Origin: Actibacterium sp. MT2.3-13A
GTDB taxonomy: Bacteria; Pseudomonadota; Alphaproteobacteria; Rhodobacterales; Rhodobacteraceae
NCBI RefSeq assembly: GCF_018139985.1
Contig: NZ_JAGSOU010000008.1
Span: 62,001-126,000, forward strand
Direction of reading: 5' to 3'
Length of the DNA stretch: 64,000 nt
Position numbers and translations under genes: made by a program. Position 1 is the first letter of the stretch. Each line of letters opens with the position of its first letter. Positions 19,320 to 26,234 of the stretch are shown in pieces. The notes beneath the pieces are model-generated. The model was not told where the DNA came from, did not search any database, and saw only the letters and a program-made list of their open reading frames with translations.

Positions 19320-20675
19320 ATGACCGACTGGATGGACAAGCTGCCCGAGGCGGCGCTGGAGTTCCTCGCCGGGCGCAAGCCCGATGAGGTGGAATGCGTG
19401 GTCTCCGACCTGGCCGGCGTGGCCCGCGGCAAGGCGATGCCGGCCTCGAAATTCGCCCGCCAGACGCATTTCTACCTGCCCAACTCGATCTTCCTGCAGA
19501 CCATCACCGGCGACTGGACGACCATGGAGGGCGAGGCCTTCACCGAGCCGGACATGGTGCTGACCCCGGATTTCGACACCGCCTCGGCCGCGCCCTGGAC
19601 GGCCGACCTGACCCTGCAGGTGATCCACGACATCAACGACCAGGACGGCAACCCTGTCCCCACCGCGCCGCGCAACGTGCTCAAACGCGTGGTCGAGCTT
19701 TACAACGAGAAGGGCTGGGAGCCGATCGTCGCCCCGGAGATGGAATTCTACCTGGTGGCGCGCAACCTCGACCCCGCCCACCCCATCGTGCCGCCGATGG
19801 GCCGCACCGGCCGGCGCGCGGCGGCGCGGCAGGCCTATTCCATGTCCGCAATCGACGAGCACGGGCCGGTGATCGACGACATCTACGATTTCGCCGAGGC
19901 GCAGGGGATCGAGATCGACGGCATCCTGCAGGAAGGCGGCGCCGGGCAGATCGAGTTGAACATGCGCCACGGCGACCCGGTGCGCCTGGCCGACGAGATC
20001 TTCTATTTCAAGCGGCTGATCCGCGAGGCGGCGCTGCGCAACGACTGCTACGCCACGTTCATGGCGAAACCGATCGAGGACGAGCCCGGCTCGGCCATGC
20101 ATATCCACCACTCGGTGGTGGACCGGGAGACCGGCCAGAACATCTTTTCCGAGGCCGACGGGACGGAAAGCCCGGCCTTCATGCATTTCATCGCCGGGTT
20201 GCAGACCCACATGCCCTCGGCGATCGCGCTGATGGCGCCCTATGTGAACTCCTACCGCCGCTACGTTCCCGACCACGCCGCGCCCATCAACCTGGAATGG
20301 GGCCGCGACAACCGCACCACCGGCCTGCGCGTGCCGGTCTCGGGCCCCGAGGCGCGGCGGGTGGAAAACCGGCTGGCGGGAATGGACTGCAACCCCTATC
20401 TGGGCATCGCGGCCTCGCTCGCCTGCGGCTATCTCGGCCTGATGGAGGCGAAACATCCCAAGGAGCAATATACCGGAAACGCCTACCAGCTGGACACCAA
20501 CATCCCGCGCGGCGTTCTGGAGGCGCTGGACCTGTTCCGCGAGGCCCGCGACCTGCACTGCGTCCTGGGGCGGGAGTTCTCCCGCACCTATGCCGCGGTC
20601 AAGGAACTGGAATATACCGAATTCCTGCAGGTCATCAGCCCCTGGGAGCGCGAGCACCTGCTGCTGAATGTCTGA
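19320..20675 (+). CDS. Glutamine synthetase family ligase (PuuA/GlnT-like)
   Basis: A 451-residue ATP-dependent gamma-glutamyl ligase. It has the catalytic-domain motifs PEMEFYLV, the ATP-binding MAKPIEDEPGSAMHIHHSV and the ammonia/glutamate site NRTTGLRVP. The regulatory adenylylation Tyr loop of GlnA-I is absent, and the divergent N-terminus (CVVSDLAGVARGKAMPASKF) is that of gamma-glutamylpolyamine or gamma-glutamylamide synthetases. With an ABC importer and an amidotransferase upstream, ligation of glutamate to an imported amine is the most likely use. The start at 19320 is 4 bases after the previous stop. Confidence 0.88.
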   Translation: MTDWMDKLPEAALEFLAGRKPDEVECVVSDLAGVARGKAMPASKFARQTHFYLPNSIFLQTITGDWTTMEGEAFTEPDMVLTPDFDTASAAPWTADLTLQVIHDINDQDGNPVPTAPRNVLKRVVELYNEKGWEPIVAPEMEFYLVARNLDPAHPIVPPMGRTGRRAAARQAYSMSAIDEHGPVIDDIYDFAEAQGIEIDGILQEGGAGQIELNMRHGDPVRLADEIFYFKRLIREAALRNDCYATFMAKPIEDEPGSAMHIHHSVVDRETGQNIFSEADGTESPAFMHFIAGLQTHMPSAIALMAPYVNSYRRYVPDHAAPINLEWGRDNRTTGLRVPVSGPEARRVENRLAGMDCNPYLGIAASLACGYLGLMEAKHPKEQYTGNAYQLDTNIPRGVLEALDLFREARDLHCVLGREFSRTYAAVKELEYTEFLQVISPWEREHLLLNV

Positions 20676-20705
20676 AATGCAACGCTGACGCGGCCTCCGC
20701 GCGCG

Positions 20706-20730
20706 CCCGGCCAGAAAGGGTTTGGCCGGG
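20706..20730 (+). other. Terminator-like hairpin after the ligase gene
   Basis: CCCGGCCA and TGGCCGGG form an 8-bp stem around a 9-base loop, 30 bases after the stop. No U-run follows directly. It may separate the aminotransferase gene downstream into its own unit. Confidence 0.45.
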
Positions 20731-20750
20731 CATTGGGCTTCGCTTACAGT

Positions 20751-20775
20751 TTTTCTGAAACAGACGTTCAGAAAA
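20751..20775 (+). promoter_or_regulatory. 9-bp perfect inverted repeat just upstream of the DegT start
   Basis: TTTTCTGAA and TTCAGAAAA are exact reverse complements separated by 7 bases. The right arm abuts the ribosome site AGGTGA of the gene at 20785. It could be an operator or an mRNA hairpin that hides the ribosome site. Confidence 0.5.
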
Positions 20776-20784
20776 GGTGAAGAA

Positions 20785-22005
20785 ATGACCCTTGGCCCCA
20801 ATGTCTACGACGCCGAGCCGATCCCCGAGGCCGCCCGGGCCGAGATCGAGCGCCTGCTGCAATCGGGCGATCTGTTCCGCTACACAGCGCCGGAGGATGC
20901 GCCGGTGGCTCTGCTGGAGGCCGAGTTCGCCGAGATGATGGGGGCGAAATACGCCCTCGCCGTGTCCTCCTGCTCGGCCGCGCTGTTCCTGTCGCTCAAG
21001 GCGCTGGACCTGCCGCGGGACGCGAAGGTTCTGATCCCAGCCTTCACCTTCGGCGCGGTTCCCTCGGCGGTGGTTCATGCCGACTGCCGGCCGGTGCTGG
21101 TCGAGGTCGGCGCAAATTACCGCATCGACATGGCCGATTTCGCGGCCAAGCTGACCGACGACATCGGCGCCGTCCTGATCAGCCACATGCGCGGCCACAC
21201 CTCGGACATGGACGCGATCATGGCGCTCGCCGATCGGCGCGGCGTGCCGGTGATCGAGGACGCCGCGCATTCGCTGGGCACGCTGTGGCACGGGCGCAAG
21301 ATCGGCACGATCGGGCGGATCGGCTGCTTCTCCTTCCAGTCCTACAAGCTGATGAACGCCGGCGAAGGCGGCGTCCTGATCACCGACGATGCCGAGCTGA
21401 TCGCGCGCGCGGTGATCATGTCGGGCGCCTATGAGCACAACTGGAAGAAGCACAAGGGCCCGCGCGGCGAGAATTCGACCGCACTGGCCGACGCCTTCGC
21501 GAAATGGCAGAACCGGCTGCCGCTCTACAACACGCGGCTGTCGAACCTGTCGGCGGCGATCCTGCGGCCGCAGCTGGCCGAGGTGCCGCGGCGCGTGCGC
21601 GACGGCCGCGCCAACCACGATTATGTGGCCGGGCGGCTGAACGCATCGCCCTGGCTGGAGGTGCCGGAGGCGCTTCCCCCCGAGACCCGGGCACCGGATT
21701 CGATCCAGTTCAACCTCCTGGGGTTCGACGGCGACGACGAGGCACGCGCCTATCAGGAGGCGGCCAAGGCGCGCGGCGTGTCGGTGCAGGTCTTCGGCCT
21801 GAGCGCGGACAACGCGCGCGCCTTCTGGAACTGGGAATTCATCGGCGCGCAGCCCGATCTGCCGCGGACCCGGGCCATGCTGATGCGCGCCTGCGACACC
21901 CGCCTGCCGGCGCGGCTGACGCGCGCGGAGCTGGATTTCATCGCCGCCGCGCTGATCGGCGCGGCCGAGGACGTGAAGGGCGCGGCCCGGGCCTACGGCA
22001 CCTGA
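20785..22005 (+). CDS. DegT/DnrJ/EryC1/StrS-family PLP aminotransferase
   Basis: A 406-residue fold type I PLP enzyme of the sugar-aminotransferase superfamily. The PLP-binding lysine is Lys188 in SFQSYKLMNAGEGG; SSCSAALFLSLKALDL, IPAFTFGAVPSAVV and VIEDAAHSLG are typical landmarks. The start (MTLGPNVYDAEPIPE) has a clear AGGTGA ribosome site. Members usually aminate keto-sugars, yet no nucleotide-sugar genes are near; the neighbours are an amino-acid importer, an amidotransferase and a gamma-glutamyl ligase. It may act on a small amino donor or product of that pathway. Confidence 0.88.
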   Translation: MTLGPNVYDAEPIPEAARAEIERLLQSGDLFRYTAPEDAPVALLEAEFAEMMGAKYALAVSSCSAALFLSLKALDLPRDAKVLIPAFTFGAVPSAVVHADCRPVLVEVGANYRIDMADFAAKLTDDIGAVLISHMRGHTSDMDAIMALADRRGVPVIEDAAHSLGTLWHGRKIGTIGRIGCFSFQSYKLMNAGEGGVLITDDAELIARAVIMSGAYEHNWKKHKGPRGENSTALADAFAKWQNRLPLYNTRLSNLSAAILRPQLAEVPRRVRDGRANHDYVAGRLNASPWLEVPEALPPETRAPDSIQFNLLGFDGDDEARAYQEAAKARGVSVQVFGLSADNARAFWNWEFIGAQPDLPRTRAMLMRACDTRLPARLTRAELDFIAAALIGAAEDVKGAARAYGT

Positions 22006-22051
22006 GCCGCGCCCGTCCGGCGGCGGCGCGCCGCTGGCGATCGCGGGATTT

Positions 22052-22073
22052 GAGTATTTGAGCCAAGAAGAAG
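22052..22073 (-). repeat. Copy 2 of the 22-base 3'-end element
   Basis: On the minus strand it reads CTTCTTCTTGG then CTCAAATACTC, starting one base after the stop codon of the LysR gene. It lies in the gap between convergent genes, 46 bases beyond the DegT stop. It differs from copy 1 at one position. Confidence 0.85.
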
Positions 22074-22074
22074 G

Positions 22075-23040
22075 TCAGAGGACCTTCAGTTCCGCGGCCA
22101 GCCAGGGCATCTGGGCGGTGGCGGGGCTGACGATCATTTCCTGCAGCAGCGGGCGCAGCCGGCCGGCCACCCTTGCCGGCATGTCCTGCAGCGCGCCCCG
22201 GCGCGCGTTGAGCGAGATCCGGCGGCGCAGCGGCGCGCAGGGCAAGGGCATGAGCTCGGCCCGGTCGCGGAAGCGCTGCGCGCGCAGGTAGCCCAGCGGC
22301 GTCAGGATCGTCCAGCCGGCGCCGCCGGCCACCATCGCCATGATCGCGTGATAGCTGTCGAGTTCGAAGCGGCGGGCGAGCGTCAGGTTCTGCAGCGCCA
22401 GATGGGCGGCGATCTGGCGGCCCATGTGGTGGCGCTGGGTATACTGGATCAGCGGCAGCGCCTGGAGCTGGGCCAGCACGTCGGCGCCCGCGTCGATCCG
22501 GCCCTTCGGCACCGCGGCGACGAAGGGCTCCTGCAGCAGCGGATGCAGCTCCATCCACTCGGCGGTGGCGCCCATGTCGGCGGCCACGATCACGTCCAGC
22601 GCGCCGGCCTCGAGCGCGTCGAAGAGCCGGTGGCTGGCGCCGGTCTCCAGGGTGAACTGGCAGGTTCTGAGCTCTCCGGCCATGTCCGACAGCAGCCGCG
22701 GGGTCACGTCGGCGTCGAAATCCTCGATCATGCCCAGCCGGAAATGGGTGAGCGCGGCGAGGTCCTGCGCGGCCACCTCGGCGCGGGCCTGCTGGGCCTC
22801 GGCGAGGATGCGGCGGGCACGGCGGCGGAAGATCTCGCCGGCGGGGGTCAGGGCGACGGGCCGCGTGGCGCGGTCGACCAGCGCGGTGCCGAGCGCGGCC
22901 TCGAGCGCGGTCAGCTGCTGGCTGACGGCCGAGGGGCTGGCGCCGAGCCGGCGCGCGGCGGCCGAGACCGCGCCCTCCTCGGCGGTGGCGAGGAAGACCT
23001 CGATCCCCCAGAGGGTGATGCGGCCCGTCGGCGGGGCCAT
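22075..23040 (-). CDS. LysR-family transcriptional regulator
   Basis: A 321-residue LysR regulator. The N-terminal winged helix (about residues 8-65) reads EVFLATAEEGAVSAAARRLG then SPSAVSQQLTALEAALG, and an effector-binding domain with two periplasmic-binding-like lobes follows. The target is unknown: there is no divergent partner gene, which is unusual for this family. Its ATG lies only 9 bases after the phaR stop on the same strand, so it may be co-transcribed with the PHB repressor. Confidence 0.9.
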   Translation of the reverse strand: MAPPTGRITLWGIEVFLATAEEGAVSAAARRLGASPSAVSQQLTALEAALGTALVDRATRPVALTPAGEIFRRRARRILAEAQQARAEVAAQDLAALTHFRLGMIEDFDADVTPRLLSDMAGELRTCQFTLETGASHRLFDALEAGALDVIVAADMGATAEWMELHPLLQEPFVAAVPKGRIDAGADVLAQLQALPLIQYTQRHHMGRQIAAHLALQNLTLARRFELDSYHAIMAMVAGGAGWTILTPLGYLRAQRFRDRAELMPLPCAPLRRRISLNARRGALQDMPARVAGRLRPLLQEMIVSPATAQMPWLAAELKVL

Positions 23041-23049
23041 TCGGCGGGC

Positions 23050-23601
23050 TTAATCGCCCAGCTTGGCGAGCTTGGCCTGCAGCTCGGCCAGCTGGGCCTT
23101 GATCTTGGACAGCTCGTCGGCCCCGGTCTCCTCCGGCTCGGGCGCGGGGCCCGAACTGGCGGCCCAGCCGCCGGTCATCGCCTTGAGGAAGGCCTGCTGC
23201 TGTTTCTGCATCGCCTCGAAACCCGGCACCCCGGCCATCGGGTTGGGGATAGCAGCCATGTTCTCCATCACCTTGGACTGGCCCTCGCGCAGCATCTCGA
23301 AGCTGATGGCCAGGAATTGCGGCACCACGCTCTGGGCCTGGGTGGTGTAGCTGCGCACGAGATCGGTCAGCACGCCCAGCGGCAGCACGTTCTCGCCGCG
23401 GCTTTCATGTTCGGCAATGATCTGCAACAGGTATTGCCGGGTCAGGTCGTCGCCGCTTTTCAGGTCGACGATCTGCACCTGCCGGCCCTCGCGGATGAAG
23501 CGCGCGATGTCCTCCAACGTGACGTAATCGCTGGTCTCGGTGTTGTAGAGCCGGCGGCTTGCGTAACGCTTGATCAGCAGCGGTTTGGCGTCTTCGGTCA
23601 C
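23050..23601 (-). CDS. phaR: PhaR, polyhydroxyalkanoate synthesis repressor
   Basis: A 183-residue repressor that senses PHB granules and controls the phasin gene. The N-terminal PHA-accumulation regulator DNA-binding domain is complete (IKRYASRRLYNTETSDYVTL, then IARFIREGRQVQIVD), and the PHB-binding domain follows (SYTTQAQSVVPQFLAISFEM). The tail is a short coiled coil (LSKIKAQLAELQAKLAKLGD). The start is GTG 23601 (MTEDAKPLLIKRY), preceded by a GGGGGG ribosome site; an in-frame TTG further up is less likely. A near-match to the PhaR site (TTGC-GGC-GCAG, 23624-23634) sits just upstream, suggesting autoregulation. Confidence 0.93.
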   Translation of the reverse strand: MTEDAKPLLIKRYASRRLYNTETSDYVTLEDIARFIREGRQVQIVDLKSGDDLTRQYLLQIIAEHESRGENVLPLGVLTDLVRSYTTQAQSVVPQFLAISFEMLREGQSKVMENMAAIPNPMAGVPGFEAMQKQQQAFLKAMTGGWAASSGPAPEPEETGADELSKIKAQLAELQAKLAKLGD

Positions 23602-23623
23602 ATAACCCCCCAAGGCATTGTTG

Positions 23624-23634
23624 TTGCGGCGCAG
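23624..23634. promoter_or_regulatory. Near-consensus PhaR site upstream of phaR
   Basis: TTGC-GGC-GCAG differs at one base from CTGC-N3-GCAG, the recognition pattern reported for Paracoccus PhaR. It lies 23 bases before the phaR start codon. Confidence 0.45.
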
Positions 23635-23656
23635 AGAAGCTTAGGCGCAGTCGCAG

Positions 23657-23687
23657 AAAAAAGAAAGGGCGGGCACAAGGCCCGCCC
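23657..23687 (-). terminator. Intrinsic terminator of phaP
   Basis: Reading on the minus strand, GGGCGGGC pairs with GCCCGCCC around a 5-base loop and is followed by TTTCTTTTTT. It lies 66 bases after the phaP stop and separates phaP from phaR. Confidence 0.92.
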
Positions 23688-23752
23688 ATGCGATCCCATC
23701 GACCGGGAGGAGAAGTCGATGCGATGCCTGCGTCGTCGTCCGGTGCCGGGCC

Positions 23753-24202
23753 TTACTTGGCCGCGGCGGTCGCCTTCTTGGCGGCGGCGGCGGCTTCGCC
23801 GGTGGCCTTCTTCACGGCCGCGGTCGCGTCCTCGGAGAAGTCCTTGCCGGCGGCCAGCATCAGTTCGACGGTTTCCATCTGCACCTTCTTGGCGACCTCG
23901 GCGAAGGCAGCCATGTTCTCGGCGGCCATCTCGGCGGTGGCCGAGGCGAAATCGGTCATGGCCTTGGAATAATCGGTCGGCTCATCCTTGACGACGGTCA
24001 CGTCGCCCAGCTTGGCCAGGGTGTCCTTGGTCCATTTGGCCGAGATTTCGGTCGATTTCTCGGCGGCTTCCAGGGCCACTTTCGACATCTTCTGGGCCAG
24101 CGCGGCCTGGGTCTTGAATGCGTCCTGCGCGGCCGAGGCATCCATCGGGAAAGCGCCCAGCATGTCCTGCATCATCTTCGAAAAATCTTGTGCGTTGGTC
24201 AT
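23753..24202 (-). CDS. phaP: Phasin
   Basis: A 149-residue amphipathic, Ala/Lys-rich helical protein that coats PHB granules. It has the phasin-family core (AALAQKMSKVALEAAEKSTEIS and MTDFASATAEMAAENMAAFAEVAKKVQMETVEL) and an Ala/Lys tail (AAAAAKKATAAAK). The start MTNAQDFSKMMQD has an excellent AAGGAG ribosome site, fitting the very high expression of phasins. The promoter carries three PhaR-like sites, and a strong terminator follows. Confidence 0.93.
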   Translation of the reverse strand: MTNAQDFSKMMQDMLGAFPMDASAAQDAFKTQAALAQKMSKVALEAAEKSTEISAKWTKDTLAKLGDVTVVKDEPTDYSKAMTDFASATAEMAAENMAAFAEVAKKVQMETVELMLAAGKDFSEDATAAVKKATGEAAAAAKKATAAAK

Positions 24203-24236
24203 TTCTGAAACTCCTTGCTTGGGAAATATCCCATTG

Positions 24237-24248
24237 CTGCGTCTGCAC
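24237..24248. promoter_or_regulatory. Near-consensus PhaR site 1, around the phaP transcription start
   Basis: CTGC-GTCT-GCAC differs at one base from CTGC-N4-GCAG. It lies just downstream of the predicted -10 box, where binding would block initiation. Confidence 0.5.
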
Positions 24249-24250
24249 AA

Positions 24251-24279
24251 TATATACACGCCGCAATGCAGCATTTCAA
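24251..24279 (-). promoter_or_regulatory. phaP: phaP promoter
   Basis: On the minus strand, TTGAAA (24279-24274) and TATATA (24256-24251) are 17 bases apart. The resulting transcript would start near 24245, about 43 bases before the phaP ATG. Confidence 0.7.
24261..24271. promoter_or_regulatory. Near-consensus PhaR site 2, between -35 and -10
   Basis: CCGC-AAT-GCAG differs at one base from CTGC-N3-GCAG. It fills most of the spacer of the phaP promoter. Confidence 0.5.
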
Positions 24280-24289
24280 GGAATTTATG

Positions 24290-24300
24290 CTGCACTGCAG
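24290..24300. promoter_or_regulatory. PhaR operator site 3, exact consensus
   Basis: CTGC-ACT-GCAG is an exact match to CTGC-N3-GCAG and lies 10 bases upstream of the -35 box of phaP, between phaP and the 3' end of phaC. Confidence 0.75.
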
Positions 24301-24309
24301 CAATTCAGA

Positions 24310-26115
24310 TTATCCATCCTTATCAATAGGATCGCCAGGAAGGACATAGGTTCCCGGCGCCTTGGCAAGCGGCGGATGGGTCGAATCGCCGGGCCGCCGG
24401 GCGGGGACCCTGCGGCCGGAGCGGCGGCGCAGCCATTCGCCCCAGCGCGGCCACCACGACCCCTCGTGAAAGGTCGCGCCCTCAAGCCAGGCGTCGGCCT
24501 CCTCCATCGGGCCGTCATTGGTGTAATGGCCGTATTTCCGTTTCGAGGGCGGGTTGACGATCCCCGCGATATGGCCCGATTCCGACAGGATGAAGGTCTT
24601 GTCGCGGCTGCCCATCTTTCGCAGCCCGTCGAAGCTGGCCCTCCAGGCGGCGATGTGGTCGGTCTCGCAGGCGACGGCGCAAAGCGGCACCCTGACGTCC
24701 CCGATCCGCACCTTCTCGCCCAGGATCTCGTAGCCGTCGGCGGCGAATTCGTTGCGCTGGCACAGCCCGCGCAGATACTCCACCGCCATCCGGCCCGGCA
24801 GGTTGGTGCTATCGCCGTTCCAGTAGAGCAGATCGAAGGCGGGCGGCGCCTCGCCCATCATGTAGCTGCGGATCGCGGGGCCGTAGATCAAGTCGTTGGA
24901 GCGCAGGAAGGAGAAGGTCCGCGACATGAAGAAACTGTCGAGATAGCCCTGCGCCTGCGCCTCGCGCTCGATCCCGTCGACGAAATCGTCGCCCAGAAAG
25001 ACCGAGAATTCGCCCTGGTCGGAAAAATCGGTCATCGTGGTGAAGAAGGTGGCCGAGCGCACCGACTTGTCACCACGCCGGTGCAGCAGCGCCAGCGTCA
25101 GCGCCAGCGTGGTGCCGGCGATGCAGTAGCCGACGGCGTTCACCTTGTCCTCGCCGGTGATCTGCTTGACCTGCTCGATCGCGGCCAGATAGCCGTCCTG
25201 CACATAGTCGTCCATGCCGACATCGGCGTAGGAGGCATCGGGGTTGACCCAGCTGACCACGAACAGGGTGAAGCCCTGGTCGGTGATCCATTTGACCAGC
25301 GAGTTCTTCTCCTTGAGGTCGAGGATGTAGAACTTGTTGATCCAGGGCGGGAAGATGATCAGCGGCGTTGCATGGACCTTCTCGGTCGTGGGGGCATATT
25401 GGATCAGCTCCAGCATGCGGTTGCGGAACACCACCTCGCCGGGGCTGGTGGCCAGGTTCTCGCCCACGCGGAAGGCGTTCTTGTCGGCCAGCGTGACCAG
25501 CAACTCGCCGTCATTGGCCTCGATGTCACGCACCAGGTTCTCCAGCCCGCGGACCAGCGACTCGCCCTCGGTTTCCACCGCCCGGACCAGCGCATCGGGA
25601 TTGGTGGCCAGGAAATTCGCGGGCGACATCATGTCGACGATCTGGCGCGAGAAATATTCCAGCCGCTTGCGGTCCTTCGGCTCCAGCCCCTCGATGTTCC
25701 GGACCGCGTTCTCGACCGCCTCGGCCGAGAGCAGATACTGCTGCTTGACGAAATTGAAATAGGGGTGGGTCTGCCACAGCGGGTTGGAAAACCGCGGATC
25801 GGGGGGGGTGTTGTCCTCGGGCGCGGCCAGTGTGCCGCTGGCCAGGGCTTCCTGCGCGGCGATGAAATGCTGCAGGGTCTTGCCCCAGAAGGAGATCTGG
25901 TGCTCGAAGATCTTCGAGGGGTGCTGCAGGAACTCGGCCATGTAGGCGCTGGCCGCCTTCATGAACAGATCCTGCCCCGGACCCTGGAGATTGGGGTCGA
26001 TCTGGCGCTTCTTCGACAACGCGTTGACCAGCCGTTCGGACAGCGCCTCCACCCGCGCGAGGTTCTCGTTCATCCGCTCCAGCTGTGCCTCGGCCTTGCC
26101 GTCATCCGATGTCAT
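24310..26115 (-). CDS. phaC: Class I poly(3-hydroxyalkanoate) synthase
   Basis: A 601-residue class I PHA synthase that polymerises 3-hydroxybutyryl-CoA at the granule surface. The lipase-like box is GYCIAG with catalytic Cys331; Asp486 (in CETDHIAAW) and His515 (in SESGHIAG) complete the triad. Length is typical of class I. The ATG at 26115 (MTSDDGKAEAQ) is preferred over an in-frame TTG two codons upstream; the ribosome site is poor, and the leader holds AAAAATTTTT. It diverges from phaZ and lies upstream of phaP and phaR on the same strand. Confidence 0.96.
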   Translation of the reverse strand: MTSDDGKAEAQLERMNENLARVEALSERLVNALSKKRQIDPNLQGPGQDLFMKAASAYMAEFLQHPSKIFEHQISFWGKTLQHFIAAQEALASGTLAAPEDNTPPDPRFSNPLWQTHPYFNFVKQQYLLSAEAVENAVRNIEGLEPKDRKRLEYFSRQIVDMMSPANFLATNPDALVRAVETEGESLVRGLENLVRDIEANDGELLVTLADKNAFRVGENLATSPGEVVFRNRMLELIQYAPTTEKVHATPLIIFPPWINKFYILDLKEKNSLVKWITDQGFTLFVVSWVNPDASYADVGMDDYVQDGYLAAIEQVKQITGEDKVNAVGYCIAGTTLALTLALLHRRGDKSVRSATFFTTMTDFSDQGEFSVFLGDDFVDGIEREAQAQGYLDSFFMSRTFSFLRSNDLIYGPAIRSYMMGEAPPAFDLLYWNGDSTNLPGRMAVEYLRGLCQRNEFAADGYEILGEKVRIGDVRVPLCAVACETDHIAAWRASFDGLRKMGSRDKTFILSESGHIAGIVNPPSKRKYGHYTNDGPMEEADAWLEGATFHEGSWWPRWGEWLRRRSGRRVPARRPGDSTHPPLAKAPGTYVLPGDPIDKDG

Positions 26116-26153
26116 TGCCAAAAATTTTTCCCCTAGCTTTTCGCGCCCGCAGC

Positions 26154-26181
26154 ATTACGCTGGCGCCATTATGCTGGCGGC
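26154..26181 (+). repeat. Tandem pair of 14-base repeats in the phaC-phaZ divergent gap
   Basis: ATTACGCTGGCGCC and ATTATGCTGGCGGC are directly adjacent and differ at two positions. They lie between the two divergent start codons. Confidence 0.5.
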
Positions 26182-26234
26182 GGGCAACGGCGTCCCCGAG
26201 TTTCACCCGGCCCCGCCCGGATAATGGAGTGCAC

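Noticed and set aside
18635-20675. A standard Puu putrescine pathway
   Set aside because: The ligase fits PuuA, but the amidotransferase has the GICFGHQ type of nucleophile motif rather than the peptidase C26 PuuD form, and PuuB and PuuC homologues are absent.
22348-26136. Long plus-strand frames across phaR, phaP and phaC
   Set aside because: They lie antisense to unmistakable PHB genes with catalytic motifs and have no supporting signals of their own.
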